64,000 bases of DNA from Tanypteryx hageni (GCA_028673005.1 CM054112.1:25657624-25721623), one strand, 5' to 3'; numbered from the stretch's first letter, positions 10,930 through 24,778 are shown. Notes: generated by a model not told the origin, from the letters alone. Numbers and translations are program-made.

Positions 10930-13735
10930 CCCGATTTTTAGATGAGTGCTGTTATTAACAGATTACGAGTAAAACTGTTACAAATAGCTCGGTGAAGATG
11001 GACGAAAATTTTCTGGTTAGCTTCTGCAGAAGATAGTGTATGAATCAGCGAAGTTCTTATCTGTGTAGAACTTAGGAAATTATTTCGTCTCCTGAAGTAA
11101 AAATGTTATCAAAAACTTCATAATCGTTTCGGTTTTCACCTATATAGGAAGACATATTAAAAGGTTTTATAGTGGTCTTAGTGTTAGGATTGCTTTGCAA
11201 AATAAGTCCAGTGGCTGAATCTATCCTGCTATTAATACGCAGAAATTTGTATATAAACTCTAATCAGTAAATTAAACATATTGTAGTAATTTATTCGATT
11301 TTATAGTGGATAGAGAATAATTAAATGGTCATCTAGTTGAAATAAGTAAACAAAAAGAAAAAGTGAATTAACTTGGCCAATAATACATAATAACAGATTG
11401 AAAATAAAACAAAAATGTAATGTTTTATGTGTATTGGTGCACAAAGTGTTTTTATTTTGCGATCATGTGTTGCCAATTCCACAAAGTTACGCCTAAGCTT
11501 AGCGACGAAACTCGGGCTCTTGTTTACTGATATTGATATATTTAACTGTTTAATTTAATTTGTCGATGAATAGTAAATTCTTAAGCTTAAAATGGACGCA
11601 AATTTATGGAAGCCTTCAATAACTCAAGTTTTTGCTAGCATGGATTTTTTCATTACGATCCGTTTATATTGACGACCTCATATTTGTCAGACTCCAAACT
11701 TGTGATAAATGTGTTCGAAAAAGTAATCGCTCACACGCTTTAATTTTTTATTGTTTTAAATCATCGTATCGTAAAATACCGCTAATAACGATAATATGAC
11801 TGCAATGCGCGGAAATGATTTGATTAATACGCTTATTTATTGTTTACGTATTGTATATCAATGAGCAGCAAAGTTGCTAAATGGTATGATGTAAGAAAAT
11901 GTTCTAATCTTGAAAAACAATTCGCTCATTTTCACCGGATAAGAATTACTAATTAATAAGCCACAAAAAATGTCGAGAAAAACATTGCAGCGAAGCAGCA
12001 GTGACGCTTTTCCGAAATTAAGAAGCGACCGTTGCTTGCAGTGGCTGTTTACTGAGATAGCGTATTACCGGTTGGCTTTTCTTGCTGCGTCCCTTATTTT
12101 ATCACCTGTCCCGTACTTTCAAAAGTTTTGCGTTTTCCTTTTTTTGTTAGCTAGCCCGATACACGTTACTTATTTTCGCACTGGCTCTCTTCAGTTGTTC
12201 CTGGTCCCGTCCTTGGATGGCGACTCTTTTTCGAGCTCCTCATTTCTTCTTGCGGTTACCTAACACTTCGATCGTATTTAATCACTGAATTTCTCTCCCT
12301 TTTTTCTGTGACAATTTTTGAGTGTGTTCCTCTTATCGGTCCGTCGTTATCAGAAATAAAATGGCGTATTGGTTAGGCGTGATAGATTGTGTCTTCCTAA
12401 AATTCTTGGACAGTCACTTTTTCTCTCGACCAAAAAATTTGGCGTTCCCGATAATTTTTTTTCTTAAACTCAAAGGTAGAAGAGAGTATTTATACGCGTC
12501 GAAGTGTTTATGTTTTCTCGTTTGTCTCTTTTACGTGAAACGCGACATTTTTTACGATGCGTAAGCCAGGAAGAAAGGGTCCATCCGATATAATATTCTA
12601 AATAGAACGGTTCAGGGAGAAATACATCTGGTATTGTGCGAGCCACAAGAAAAAGATGCAAGAAATCCTTTCTGCAATTGGTAGAAAATTGCGTGCTTAT
12701 TTTAGCAAACAAACGAAACGCTTTGGGGAATCAGATCTAAATTCTCAGTACAGATTTTTATGGTGTAATCTAGACAGAGTCATCATTTTTATTTTGGCAT
12801 TAACATTTTCCAGTTGCAAGTCATAATCCCACTTAAGATTCGCTCCTGTGTGAAGGTTAACTGTATTCCTTAATGGTCGCGATCATATCTCCTTTGGTCC
12901 TTCCTATTCAGTAAATCTCTAAAAGTACATCCAAGTTCTTCTCACCTCGACCGTGTTCCAAAGGTTAACATTTTAAAGTTTTATTTCTGTAGATTCCTTC
13001 ACTCCAGTCTAAAAAAATCATTCTAGTTTTCATGATAAACTAATGCATTTTTGTTTAGTGTCTTGAAAAGCGGTAATGTCTCAAGTAGCCAGTCTCATCT
13101 ACTACGTACGAGATAGCTTAACCATGTAGTTAGAACAACGAAATTTTCAGGTTCCGAATCTTTTCTTCAAGAGAAAAGTACGGCGACATTACGGTCATCT
13201 TCCATGCGTCCGTCCATCCGTGTTGTGCGAAAACAGCGTCTTGTGTAACTTGCAGCGTAGTTCTTGCCTCACTTGTTTATTCTTATTTTCTCTTCATTCG
13301 CAATGTTCGAACTCGAATTGGAGACGCGCGTTCCGGTTATCCGTTCCAAAAAAAATAAACGCGCCCTTATATAATGGTCAAATTCCTTTTCCCTAGGCAA
13401 GTAGGTTACGCTCGAGACGTTTTGCGTGTCTAACTCATAAGTAAAGCTCGCGACCCAAAAAAATAACCGCGAGACTATTTCTAACCGCGGAAATAAGAGT
13501 CTCCCATCCTTTGCCGCGCGTCTTATTCGTGTTTTCCTCTCGATTAAACGTCGACGAAGCTACGTCTTTATTCCAAACTTTAAAGCTTAATGTGCGATCC
13601 TGATGGACTACCATCGTTACCAACGCAACCGAATTTTTCTCGTTTACCGAAGGAATCCACCTTTCGTCTGCGTCTCTGTCAAAAACCCAAAGCTTCTCCG
13701 CCCGCAACCCTTAAGAATTTCTTTTCCCCACTTGG
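10930..13735. other. AT-rich non-coding DNA
   Basis: Long AT-rich stretch with no supported exon, RNA gene or transposon ends. The open frame at 11970-12263 has no recognisable domain, a hydrophobic composition typical of T-rich DNA, and no good splice context, so I do not call it a gene. Confidence 0.45.
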
Positions 13736-13737
13736 CA

Positions 13738-14045
13738 GTCGTACTCCGTAACCTCCCTCACCCCCCTAGCCTCTCACAACCCCCTTTCTCCGCCGCCCCT
13801 TTCTCTCTCCTCCTCTCCCCCTCCCCTCTCTTTCCTCTGCCAAAGTATTCTCAGAGATGGCTCCTTCGCCCGTCCCGGAGTCGCGGGAGCCGATAAAATT
13901 AGTCTGCTTCCCTCCTTCCTCACACACACACACACACTCGCATCCCCCGCTCCTCCCCTCCCCTTTTCCCCCACCTTCCCCTCCTCATCAGCCCACTCCG
14001 TTTTCAACCCCCTCAGCCTTCTTCCGCCTCCTCTTCCCACCAAGG
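13738..14045 (+). repeat. Polypyrimidine tract with (CA)n
   Basis: C/T-rich on the + strand, with a short (CA)n at 13921-13936 and a small mixed-sequence island at 13850-13910. Translations on either strand are low-complexity Pro/Ser or Gly/Arg/Glu and are not genes. Confidence 0.7.
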
Positions 14046-16015
14046 AAACACCCAAGTCCCCGATGGCTAACACAGTCCCATTGCGAATCCACTTTAGCCT
14101 CCTACGCCCCCCTCCCTATTTCGCCTCTGCCTCGCAATTGGAAACCGTTCAATTTTTTTCGCGGAATCCCTTCTTTCGGGGAAAAATAGCCGCGAATCCG
14201 GTCGGAAAAAAACAACTCCGTCCGTAGCCGTAATCAATTTCGTTACTCTAGCTAAAGCATATGCCAATTTTTTCATAACCTGTAGGTTTCAATTTTTTCA
14301 GTTTCTTGACGTTACCGCGTCATATCACACTTTGGTGTTATCTCGACTTTTTCACTTATCTAAACGGATATTTCGTGCCTTACAAAATAATTTAGATACA
14401 TCGTAATATCTTCTTTTAGCTGGGTAACCAATGAATACATTTTCCGAAGACTTTTGATTTTTACTTTCTCCATACGTAGTATAGGGGAAAGTACTGTTTT
14501 CATGAAAAAATCGATTTCGAGATTTCAACGGAAATACACGTTTTGGGATCCCCTAAACACGGTTTTTTCTATTTTCTCGATGATGTCTGTGTGTGTACGA
14601 GTTTTTTTTGTGGGTGCTCTAACTCAACAACTATTAATCAGGCCAACACGAAATTTTATATTTAAAATTTTTATGACAGTCACAAAAATTTATTGGTTTT
14701 TGGTAAAAATCGGTCAACCGGAAGTGGGTATTTACTCTTGTCACTTATCCGTTATTTTGAAATATTTGATTTAATATTTGATATATGTAAAAACGTACTG
14801 GAATAAAATCTGTAGGAAATTTAATTTTATACAACCTTTGTTTGAAACATTTGAAACTACATATTTTAGCTGCTACCACCACGCAACCTACCGACGACTA
14901 TTAATAACAATTGACGCTTAGTTACGTCTTAGTACGTCCTATATAGTTTCTTAATTGTTGGAGTTTCGTGGCTATACCCAATATCAGAAGTTTATTTCTG
15001 TTCTTTGTAGTCTAAATTTTTCTCGCAGTTCCTTAAAATATTTATTATCATTTAACTTGTTTGGAATTTTTAGAAATATTACAGATATGTTGAAAGTCAC
15101 ATCAGATATTTATTTAAAGGGTATGAGGAAATATTTGTCAAAATACTCCTGCTTTTTCAAAGATACATGAATGATACAGACATTTGAAACATATTTCCTC
15201 TTTTCAGGCCTAACTTAGTTCACTTTTCGTCAATTATTATTATTGTATGTGTTGTTCCTAATATTAATCAACTGTGTTCGTCTTGTTCAAATCAAATAAA
15301 CTGCGGCTGGGATTAAAACCACAAATCACGAAAATATTCGCCGCACCGATTTGGAGGACGGGAAAGTGTATTTTGATCGTAATAAATAATTCATCGCCGA
15401 ATGATGTGTTGGCAAGGAGGCGCGGGTAAATGGAAACCTCCTCCCCCTCGCATCCGAAAGATTCCATGGAATCCCTGCTCCGCTAATTGTCGTTCCTGCC
15501 GAACGAGTGAATAGGAATTTTAGTAGGGAAAAGATGTTCCTTCGCAAGGTTTACGGAGGCGCAAGAGGCACGGAGAAAGGAAACAATCCGAGTGTGTTTG
15601 CGTGAGTGTATTTTCGAGTTCTTCACCAAGAACACCTCTCTCTTCGTTTTATTGATTCAGGTACCAATCATCTCCCTCTCTCCTTTTTTTATCTATTCGC
15701 GATGGCGATTAATTTCGGAGTGAATGACTGGAGGAGAGAGAGAGAGAGAGAGAGAGAAAGGGAGGCGGAAGAGGCAGCTCTATCTCAAAGGAGGCGGCAT
15801 CCAATGATCTCTCTCCCTCGTGGTTCGCTTAGGGTCGTTACGGAAGCAAGGCGGCATACCGACAGAAACCGTTTACACCGAAGAAATAATAAAGAGAGGG
15901 ATGCAGTTTCCGATGCTTTCGCTCCTTCGCACCCGACCGACATACGCTCTCGAGCAGGTGGAGATATTTTCCGTCGCAATTCTGCTGTCGTCTTTTTGGA
16001 ATGATCCGGTGGGGG
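14046..16015. other. Non-coding DNA, possible old repeat at 14.45-14.77 kb
   Basis: AT-rich sequence. The segment 14455-14770 contains phrases such as AAATCGGTCAACCGGAAGTG that read like an interspersed repeat, but I found no termini. A (GA)n tract lies at about 15734-15760. The 15606-16004 frame reads through this repeat and shows no domain. Confidence 0.3.
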
Positions 16016-16019
16016 AGTC

Positions 16020-16123
16020 CTCTTCCCTCGCAACTATTTCACACCCACTCTCCTCCTCTTCTCTCGCTCTCCCATTCCATGTCCGTCTCTCTCTCTCTCT
16101 GTTTCTCTGTCTCTCTCTCTGTT

Positions 16124-16158
<35 letters not shown>

Positions 16159-16560
16159 GTATCTCTCTATCTTTCTCTATATCTCTCTGTATCTCTCTCT
16201 CCGTTCTGCCACTCATTCCAATTTTATTGCTGACTTCACTCTCCGGTGTAGGAGAGTAAATAACTGCTCTCTTTTTCTCTTTCCCTCCTCTCTCTCTCTC
16301 TCTCTGTCCATCTGCCTCTCCCTATCTCAATCTATATCTTTCCTCCTCTCTCCCTACTTCTTTCTTTCTCCCCCTTTCTCGCTCCTCTGTTACTCTTTCA
16401 GTTTACGCTTCTCTCAACCTTTCTCTAATCTCTCTACCTCTGTCTTTACCCCTCTCCCCCCCTCTGTTTTCTCTCCCTCTTTTTCTCCCACTCTTACTCA
16501 CCCCTCTCCCTCTCTCTCCGCCCTCTTCTTTCCTTTCTTTCTCTATCCCTCACGCGAATG
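16020..16560 (+). repeat. Long (CT)n-rich polypyrimidine tract
   Basis: About 540 bp of C/T-dominated sequence on the + strand, with many CTCTCT runs interspersed with CTGT and CTAT variants, broken only by a short mixed segment near 16205-16265. The long Ser/Leu-rich open frame across it comes from the repeat (CTCTCT reads as Leu-Ser) and is not a gene. Confidence 0.8.
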
Positions 16561-16569
16561 CCAGGTCAA

Positions 16570-18745
16570 GAATCTCAGCTCAGCAGAATTGGATTTAGGT
16601 TTGAAAAATTACCGGTTTTTTTCTCTCTCCCCCTCTGCCTCCCTCGCTTTCCTCTCCTCGATCCTCTCCGCGCTCCTGTTGTCCTCTCGTCAACTCCCGC
16701 GGAAACAAGCGGTCCAAAACGCACACAAATAAGGAATCGAATAATCTAATTTAAACTGCTTCGACCGCCCTCCTCCCATTACCCTCTCCGTGCTTGCCGC
16801 CACGTTAAAATTCTTTTCGTTTTTTCGCGTGATGGGAAAATTGGTTTCGAGTTGAGAGAGAGAGAGAGAGGAACAAAGAGAGGGAGGGAGAGAGAGAGAA
16901 TGAAGCGACCCTGAATTCACAAAAGAAAACACGTGTGCCTGACCAAAAAATAATACAATTCAAGTTTCGTAACGGTCATGATTTGAAATTTTAATGACGC
17001 GTCCTCGAAATTAACAAAAAGTGAATGTTTTCTTTCTCTGCCTGCTTTCTGGTAGAAATAAACACCGTTAGTTCTTTTAAAATATCCTTGTAAATTGGAA
17101 GTCATCGTCAGATTTCGTGTTAGATGTTTAATTTAGCTGAAAATGACATTTGACATTGACATTAAATTCCAGGGTCTAATGTATTGGATTTTATGATACC
17201 AGTTCAAATTTTAACATACCCAAAATCACAAATCCAGTCATTATAAAGGCATTAAAGCAAAAGTAATTAGTTGACTTCCTAGGCCTAATGCCATATCTAT
17301 GAAGATATTTTACAATTTTCAACAATAATGTTATTGCAATTTTGAAGTAGATTCATTTATATGCGTGCTTCACTTTTCTCCTTTTAGTAACCCTGATGAG
17401 TCCGATCGATAAACTTCTGCATTACCGAGGGAACCTGATTACACCACGACGATGCCTTTGCCTGTCGCGGTTGTTTTGAGTAGTTGTTGGAGGTACTTGC
17501 GGCCAGAGATCGAATTCCACGCGAATGGTGGATGTCATCCATTATCCATCGTTCATCTTGTAGATTCCATCGTCTCGAATCGCTCGGAAGCTCGAAATGC
17601 GGTCGCCGGAACCCAGAGAACTCAATGAGCGAATCATTCAATCGCTCAAGTCATTACGGTGAACCGTTCTTTATGATTCTGAGCTCACGTGTTCGAATCC
17701 TCATCGTTCCCGATCCATTCATCCAGTTCAGCTTTTAATTCCTCCAAAAACACGAATCGCGTCTCTTTCAAACGCATCGCATCGATTTTGAAGCAAGCAA
17801 TTGCATCCAAATTCCCGGAAGGTTAGAGCGAACGACGTAATTTGAACAGTTCTGGATGGGTGTATTTATCTAGAATGACAGCCAAAGAAGCTAGTGCAAA
17901 CGCAAGTTCTAAAGCGAATTAAGAATGCAGGGCCTTGGAGCGCTTCAGGTCGAAGCATCGAGTCGACGGGTTGGCAGTTTTAATTTATCCTCGTAAACAA
18001 GGTATTTGCTCGGGAGAAATAAAAGCGATTTTGAAATATGTTTACTCCTTCCATTCGAGTTTGCTTTATTCCGTTATCGCGGCGATGATCGCAAGTTGTC
18101 TATCCGTTGCGGCGACATTTATATACCGAGGCAGTCAATTTTAAAGAAAAATCTATCAAAGGGAAGCAACGAATCCAGACGAAGTTGCGGCGAATAAAAT
18201 CGCATATTGCTGGAGAAAAGATTCGTTTCGTTTGCGGCAATTCTTCTGTTTGTGTTGTTTTAATTAATGCTACCCCAATGTAAACACTGCAGGATTTCAG
18301 TTTTTAGGAATTGCGAATGGGCTAATGAGAAGTGTCGCTTAAAAATTTAACAAGGTACATCTAATGGCTGTAGCTAATTCGGGTGGACATAGTCAAAGCA
18401 AGACTTTTATTATTAATGTTTCAGAATCGTTACTTAGGGTAATTAAAAGTGATTTTCACTAGTGGAAGTTTTACTCGACTTTTCGTAGGATTTTTTCCGA
18501 TGTAACATATTTTAACTTTATCCCATCTAGAAGTATTGAATTCATAGAAAACTGAGCTAAGAAAATTATCTTAAAATATTAAAACTTTACTGAGTAATTT
18601 TCTTTGGTATTTTTCAATTTGCCCCAAAGTAGGCAGGTCATCGAGTGCGTTTTTAGCCATTTGGATGTTTCAACGGCAAAGGCAAGGGGCAAAGAAACTA
18701 AGACCGCCCACAGGATGGAGCGAAGGAAGCGAACCCCTCCAAATG
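16570..18745. other. Unique-looking non-coding DNA
   Basis: No gene could be supported. 17390-17760 is less AT-rich and complex. It contains a tRNA B-box look-alike (GTTCGAATCC at 17692) without a cloverleaf, and a CTGATGAGTCC that resembles half of a hammerhead core but lacks the rest. The frames on both strands there share no known domain. This could be conserved regulatory sequence, which only cross-species alignment can show. Confidence 0.3.
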
Positions 18746-18747
18746 CC

Positions 18748-19640
18748 CAACACCCCTTCCCTCCTTCTCTCTCTCTCTTTCTCGCTTTTTTCCTTTCCAC
18801 TCCATTTCTTTTACTCTGTTATTCTCTCCTTTCTCTTTGCTCTTATCCCTTCTTGGTCTCCCTCCACTCATTTCTCTCCTTTTTTCTTTTCTATCTTCTT
18901 TCTTTCTTACTTCTCCTCTCTGTCTCTCTTGCAACATCTTCACAGCTCTCCTGCTCGTTTCCTTCCTATCTTCCCTTACTTATTTATTTACCTATCTTTA
19001 TCCCTACTCTCTCCCTACCCGTTCTGTTTTCCTTCCCCTTTACCAGTGGTTCCCAAACTGGGTGCCGCAGCGCACTGGGACGCCGCAGCTGATTTTTAGG
19101 GGTGCCGCTAAAAACTTAGTTTAGCAAGTAAATCAACGATTTGGATGTGTTTATAGTTAAGTAGGGCAATCATTTTTCCTATAATAAATTGATTATAGTG
19201 CGGTGCCAACAAATGGATACGTCCATAGGTTGTAATAGTCCTGTGTAAAACTTTAAAAACCTTGTTTCAAGGTTTGGGTGCCGCGATACTCTGTTTATCT
19301 TTGAGAGGGTGCCGCGCCTAAAAAGTGTGAGAACTGCTGCCCTTTAGTATCACTCTCCATTTTCCTTAACCTTCATCTCAAAATCTCGTCTTTACATAAG
19401 TTTTCCTCTTCATCTCTCTCTCTCTCTTCCTTTCCATTCCTTTCCCATTCCCTGTCTAACTTCATCTTCTTCTTTGCTATCTTACTTTATATTCGTCCAC
19501 ATCCTTTCGCGCACACTTGCATTATCACACTATTTGCTCCCCCTCTTTCTATCTAAATCTCTAACCTTTCGCTGCTATTCTTTTCTGCCTACTCCATTAC
19601 CTCCCCCTCTTTCCCTTTTCTTCTCCCTTTCCCTCGTAAA
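18748..19640 (+). repeat. Polypyrimidine tract split by a MITE
   Basis: Two C/T-rich arms (18748-19043 and 19340-19640) flank a 296-bp DNA transposon. The arms were evidently one tract before the insertion. Open frames here are Ser/Leu/Phe-rich artefacts of the repeat. Confidence 0.75.
19044..19339. mobile_element. hAT MITE inside pyrimidine tract
   Basis: The left end CAGTGGTTCCCAAACTG is a standard hAT terminus. The right end on the minus strand is CAGCAGTTCTCACACTT, an imperfect inverted partner. The flanking 8-mers CCCTTTAC (19036-19043) and CCCTTTAG (19340-19347) match at 7 of 8, the expected hAT target duplication. GGGTGCCGC-type words recur near both ends (about 19058, 19098, 19275 and 19306). 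There is no transposase sequence, so it would have been mobilised in trans. Confidence 0.85.
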
Positions 19641-20186
19641 TCCCTCCCGACACTTATCCCGCGAGCATCGCCTCTTCCGGAATGCCATCGGGAGGCGTCG
19701 TCTATTTACTTCGCGGGGATGTAAGTCAGCGGGCGCCGCCGAGGATCGCCCAAACAAATGAGCGCGTGGAGTGCGCACTTCGTGCCTTCTTCCTCCGCCT
19801 TCTCCCTCCGCCCTCTCCCCTTTTTTCCCTCCCAGGGACACACACATAACACACCGCGCGCGCCATCGATTTATTTCCGTCTGCTGGGGTGTGGGGTTAG
19901 AGGGAAGGGGAGAGGAGGTCCCTCCCTCTCTCTCCCTCCTCTCCCCTACTCGCGGGGGCGTTTTTTAAAAGATGCGGGAGGAAGGGAATGAAGGGAAAAG
20001 AGAGGAAGGGGAACGTTGACGGGGATAGAAGGGTGTGGGCGGTGGAGGGATTTTAGAAGCGGCGGCGAAAGAGGTTTAAGGATTAGGGTGGACTTGAATG
20101 TATGTGCGTGGGTGTGGTGCTCGGTGGAGGTAAAATGGGAAGGGGATGGGGAGATTTCGGGTGGGGCGAGATCAAGGAGGGCATGT

Positions 20187-20200
20187 GGGGGGGGGGGGGG
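20187..20200 (+). repeat. G14 homopolymer
   Basis: Fourteen consecutive Gs within a G-rich, purine-leaning stretch (about 19975-20230). Such runs are slippage-prone, so the length may be assembly-dependent. Confidence 0.85.
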
Positions 20201-20329
20201 TGCGAATGGGGATAGGGAAGGGTCAGCTCGGTGGAGCAATGGTGTTTTTTTAAGGGACGGTCGAATAAAATAATTGGAGGGTCTTTTTCCTTCGGCCTTC
20301 ATATCACAAATGAGGTTCTGGGTTGACAA

Positions 20330-22055
20330 ATGAGCATCAGAATTCGGAAGGAATATATTTATAATCGTATTATGACTTTTTAAACGCTTTGTTTGGAAAC
20401 TTCGATGGAATTCTCTGACGTTAATGTGTTTTTATGACGATTTTGCTTACTTTTGACTTTCTTTAATTTTGGGGTCCGTCAGGAATGCTCGCAGACATTC
20501 AAAACGTTACAGTAGTTGATGTAATTCGATGAGTTATCTCCGTTGATACTTTCAGCCCGATGAACGTATTAGGGACCTAAAAAATTACTATCCAATTCGC
20601 ATTTTTTATAAAAACAATACAAATAGATTTTTGCGAGTGGTTTCGTTCAAGCACACGCCGGTTTAAATGCTTCATCAATTTCGGTTACGGCTCCGTAGGG
20701 AAGAAAACAGGAGTAATAATTCGTAAAAATTGAAAAAACAATTATGATTCATCGCTTCTTTATTTTCTCACAATCGAGTTATATTTCTGAGCTGTATCTC
20801 ATCCTACTAGACAAGCTATTAAATACCTTTCAGGCAACTTGGATGTGAATCCCGGGCAAAATCTTCTATTCGATTCGCACTGAGTGACATTAAATGTCGC
20901 ATCCCTCTAGGCACACTCGCTCACGTGGGACTCTTTCAAAGTAGTTTAAGGGCGAAATCGGGGTTTAATTGACGACAGATTGTTGTAACCTATTGTCATC
21001 CGTAGGATTCGTAGGTTGCGTATGAATGCATTCCATTACGATAGATTTCAATTGGCAATCGTCTTTTCGCTTGAGAAAATGGCTTACTAAGCAGTTCAAT
21101 TCTACAAACTTTAGATTTGTTAAAATTAGAGTAAAAGTCATATTTTGGAACAGTCGTGTAATAGAATGTAGTTTATACGCGTTTATAATTTACGGCAGGT
21201 TAATTTCCTAAAAAGAACCATCTCATTTGAATAGCGGTTTAACTACCCTACTTAGCATACAAACAATCTGGTTTTGCCATAAAGCAGCGCAGTCGCCGAA
21301 TTCAGACATAACGAACGATTGTGCGCCAATCGGTACAAAACAATAAATCCGCATCAAACCTTTCACTCGTTTTGTGGCTCAGTGATCCGGATTTAATTCA
21401 CATTCATTAAATAAAAAATTCAGTTGTCGAAATCATACGCCCTGATGCATCAAATCCATATCAACTTGCTGACTTAACCAGCGATTATAAATTTATTTTT
21501 GTTTTCGCGGAACGTAGGAAGAACATAATCATTGCCTTTGAATTTGGAATATTCGACAGTTTTTTGGAAGCATTAACCAAACGTCCGATGCAAGAGCGTA
21601 TTTGTCTCATCGAGTCGTAATTTTTGAGAAAATCAAGGGACGGGAAATTATCTTTTTTTTTCTCGATCGTCTCGAGAAACCCGTTTCGCGTAACGACGCC
21701 CCGATGCGGATAATGGAAAAGCGTCGTTATTGTTTTGTCGTGCAAGCGGGGGTAACGTGAAACCGTTCCTCTATCTGCTCCTTCTTTCCGAGAAACTCCG
21801 ACGACACCCAATTAAAGAACGAAAAACCCCAAAAAACGAGCGATGCGAAGGGAGCGCGAGTTTAGTTATTCCGAATGGATCCTATCCGCTCGATAATCAT
21901 CCTTGAACACGCCACCGCGCACGCACGCTCGAGTCCTCTCTTCCTCCATCTTCATTTTTTTCCTACGAAAATGCTACTCCGGCGGGTAATCTCCGAAGAT
22001 TGGACAGCGTTTCCTGAAGAACGCACGGGCGTTTCGTGTGGGGGAGGCGCAAGGG
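20330..22055. other. Non-coding DNA
   Basis: Mixed AT-rich sequence without a supportable exon, RNA gene or mobile-element end. The minus-strand frame at 21485-21811 has no recognised domain. Confidence 0.4.
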
Positions 22056-22059
22056 AGCT

Positions 22060-22500
22060 CTTCATTCCACCCCATTTAAGATCTTCCCTTCTCCCCTTTC
22101 TCCTCATTCCCTTTAGCCTATTCTCCCCCCGCATAGAAGGAAATGAGGGGTAGAGAAAGGTGGAACCATTAAAGGGTGGAGTGGGAAGGAGTGAGAGAGG
22201 GAGACGGGAAGAAGAAGAAGGATGGATAGAGAGAGGGGGGAGTGGGAAAGATAGATATATATCCCGAACCCCGACCTCACCCACGCTCTGCCATCGCTCC
22301 CCCTACTCCACTCCCTTCCCTTTCCTCCACTCGAATAAGAGACTCATGAATGACCTCCTTCCCCTCCTCGTCCTGCTTCAATGGGTCCCCGCCAGAGGCG
22401 CCCCTTGTTCTCTCTCTCTCTCTCTCCTTCCTCTTCCTATACTCTCTCTCTCTCTCTCTCCTCCTCCCCCACTCCCTTTCCTTCCAAATCCCCCACGCTG
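22060..22500. repeat. Pyrimidine-purine-pyrimidine tract triad
   Basis: C/T-rich at 22075-22130, G/A-rich at 22133-22250, then C/T-rich again at 22265-22500, including (CT)n at 22410-22463 and short (CA)n near 22500-22520. Alternating strand asymmetry over short distances could fold into intramolecular triplexes. The overlapping frames are repeat artefacts. Confidence 0.65.
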
Positions 22501-22799
22501 CCACACGCGCACACACGCACTTCCTACCCCAACGCAGCCTCCATCTCTCGGAACTTCCCAAAACACACACGCGCGTACGCAACTACCAGGAGGGGTTCGT
22601 TTCTCTCATTTTTTCTACGAGGGGTTTTACTTGGCACCCTTCGGCACGCCGCGAACTGCAGTAAACGTCACTTACCTCTCGAAATGGCTTTTTATCGCCA
22701 CTGCAATTTTCTCTGGAAAATCTCTTTTTATATATTCAGGAAAAATCTCTGCGTAGGTACGCCGTCTTCCCCGTCGCGCCGAGAAAATTTTAAGGATTT

Positions 22800-24770
22800 G
22801 GATCACGTCCTTTAAGGTGGGACTCGTCCAGTTAGGTCGCAGCGAGGGAGAGAGTGAGGGAGATTGATTCCTTTCGCCGTTACGTTATGCCTTACACGTT
22901 ATGTCTATTTCAACTCATTGAGTCATTAAAACAGACAGCGTTAACAGCGGAAATAAAATCCTACCGCTTCGCAATTAAAAATTTTCGCGCAGTTATCTCT
23001 CGATATTGATCGACTAAAATTTCGTATTTGATTGATATGAACTATTTTAAATGGCAAAACATGAAAGGCGACAGCATTCGCGAGTAAAAATTATTTTGAG
23101 CGTCTGTTCCATGGAATATAATTTTAGAAAGTTTGTCGGATACTCATTGTTGTTCATAACACGATTTTAACTAATATATATTTAAATTTAAAGTTTCATA
23201 AATTAAATGGTTATCTTTTGCCTTTGCGCTTCCATACTTGCGCAGTTTTTACGTTCTTGGTCCAATTTAGGACGATATATCTGGTTGCACGCGGGTGTTT
23301 GTTTATTTTTCACTCGCGATGCCAAACAAGTCCACAAATCGAAATACACTCATTAATTTTCTCACAAAAATGCATTTGACCTGTCTGTTGATTGACTGAG
23401 ACACGAAATTTGCATTTTGCATTAAATATGCAGTTGAAAAAATGCATCTCTTCTCAAATAATTGTTGACCTAAGGTAACTGGAAATGTGAGACTCACGCG
23501 CTGATCAAGTGGTAACGTGGGTTGCTGTGTGAAGAAGCATATTCACCGACTTAAAATTTTATTCATTTAATTTTGCAGGATAAACTAAACCATAATTTTA
23601 AAAGTAAACAATTTTGTGATCATATCGGATTTCTGGAATCGGTGGAATGTTAGGGACATTTCATATTGCTTTGTTTTAATTTTATTTGTTTTTGGCCCGG
23701 TGGAACATCCAAAACGTTATCTTTATCTACATTTTTCGTTAACAGATGAGCATTTATGACGGTTGCTATTGGATCGATACTCACCTCTTAGTCACATTTT
23801 ATAGAAGAATGACATCTTCTACCATTGATTTATATATATTTAGGACTCAAGTTGTTTAACAAAACCTTACAATTTGTGAACTATTCTATCAATTTCTTGC
23901 ATTATTCTCTTTTCTTAGAAATATGTTGCTATTTTATTTGTCATTGTAAGATTTAAGTCTTCCTTTGAAAACATTAATTTATCGTTGTTTAAAAGTTTTA
24001 AGCACAAACTGCGTCCTGAGATTGTCATAAAAATAGTAACTATCAAGTTTAATATTTCTTAAAATTTGCATTTTGGCCTTAACAATATCCATCGCTTTTG
24101 GTCGTATTTTACAGTGCTCGGTTTCTTAGGCGATGCATTTGGCGAATTTTACTCCGAAAAATGGCGACCTTTTAAATACAGTCGCTCGGGATGTCTTCAT
24201 TTGTTCGCCTTTAATACTTTCCCTCCTGCCATTCCCTCCCTATAACCCAGTTTCGGTTTCCTCACTGACTGTCTTTCTTCCTAACCTATATTTTCAGGAC
24301 ACCCAAAAATCTAAAAGAAGGTCCGAAGAAAACTATTTTTTGGTGCGATAAACGTCGCTTTCTCGGCGGCGTGAAGCGTCGCCCTCTGGAGGCGACGTCA
24401 GTCACTGAATTTTTCAAACTCTTACGGGCAACGTCGTTCAGCGAGCGATTTATCGGAATCGTTGGCAGTGGGGCTGGATGCGCCATCGAGTCTGACCCAT
24501 GTCCGACGAAAAGGCAAACATCGAAAATAAAACTATTTTCCCGCGACTCACCCGCTGTCATGTTTTCGTTCTGGATTTTCAACCGGGGAATCTGTTCTGG
24601 AGCGTTCTTCTTTCGCGTATTATTACTATCAACTAACCTCATTAAAACCGCTGAGGACGACTACCTGGAATTTTTGAAATGCGCATGTGGTCTAATCAAC
24701 CGTTTCCTTAAAATATTAGTTGAATGTATCTTTCATCCCTCTACCCTGATTATTTTTATTCTCATTAGTA
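22800..24770. other. AT-rich non-coding DNA
   Basis: No gene was seen. The frames at 24286-24642 (minus) and 24371-24832 (plus) overlap each other on opposite strands. The second runs into a TA microsatellite, and neither shows a domain or splice context. Confidence 0.4.
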
Positions 24771-24774
24771 TTAT

Positions 24775-24778
<4 letters not shown>

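Noticed and set aside
17389..17412. Hammerhead ribozyme core (CTGATGAGTCC)
   Set aside because: The required GGAC-GAAA half of the core is absent (GATAAAC instead) and no closing stems pair, so this is a chance match.
17680..17705. tRNA B-box-like GTTCGAATCC
   Set aside because: No A box at the right distance upstream and no acceptor stem. A similar isolated GGTTCAAATC at about 24921 fails for the same reason.
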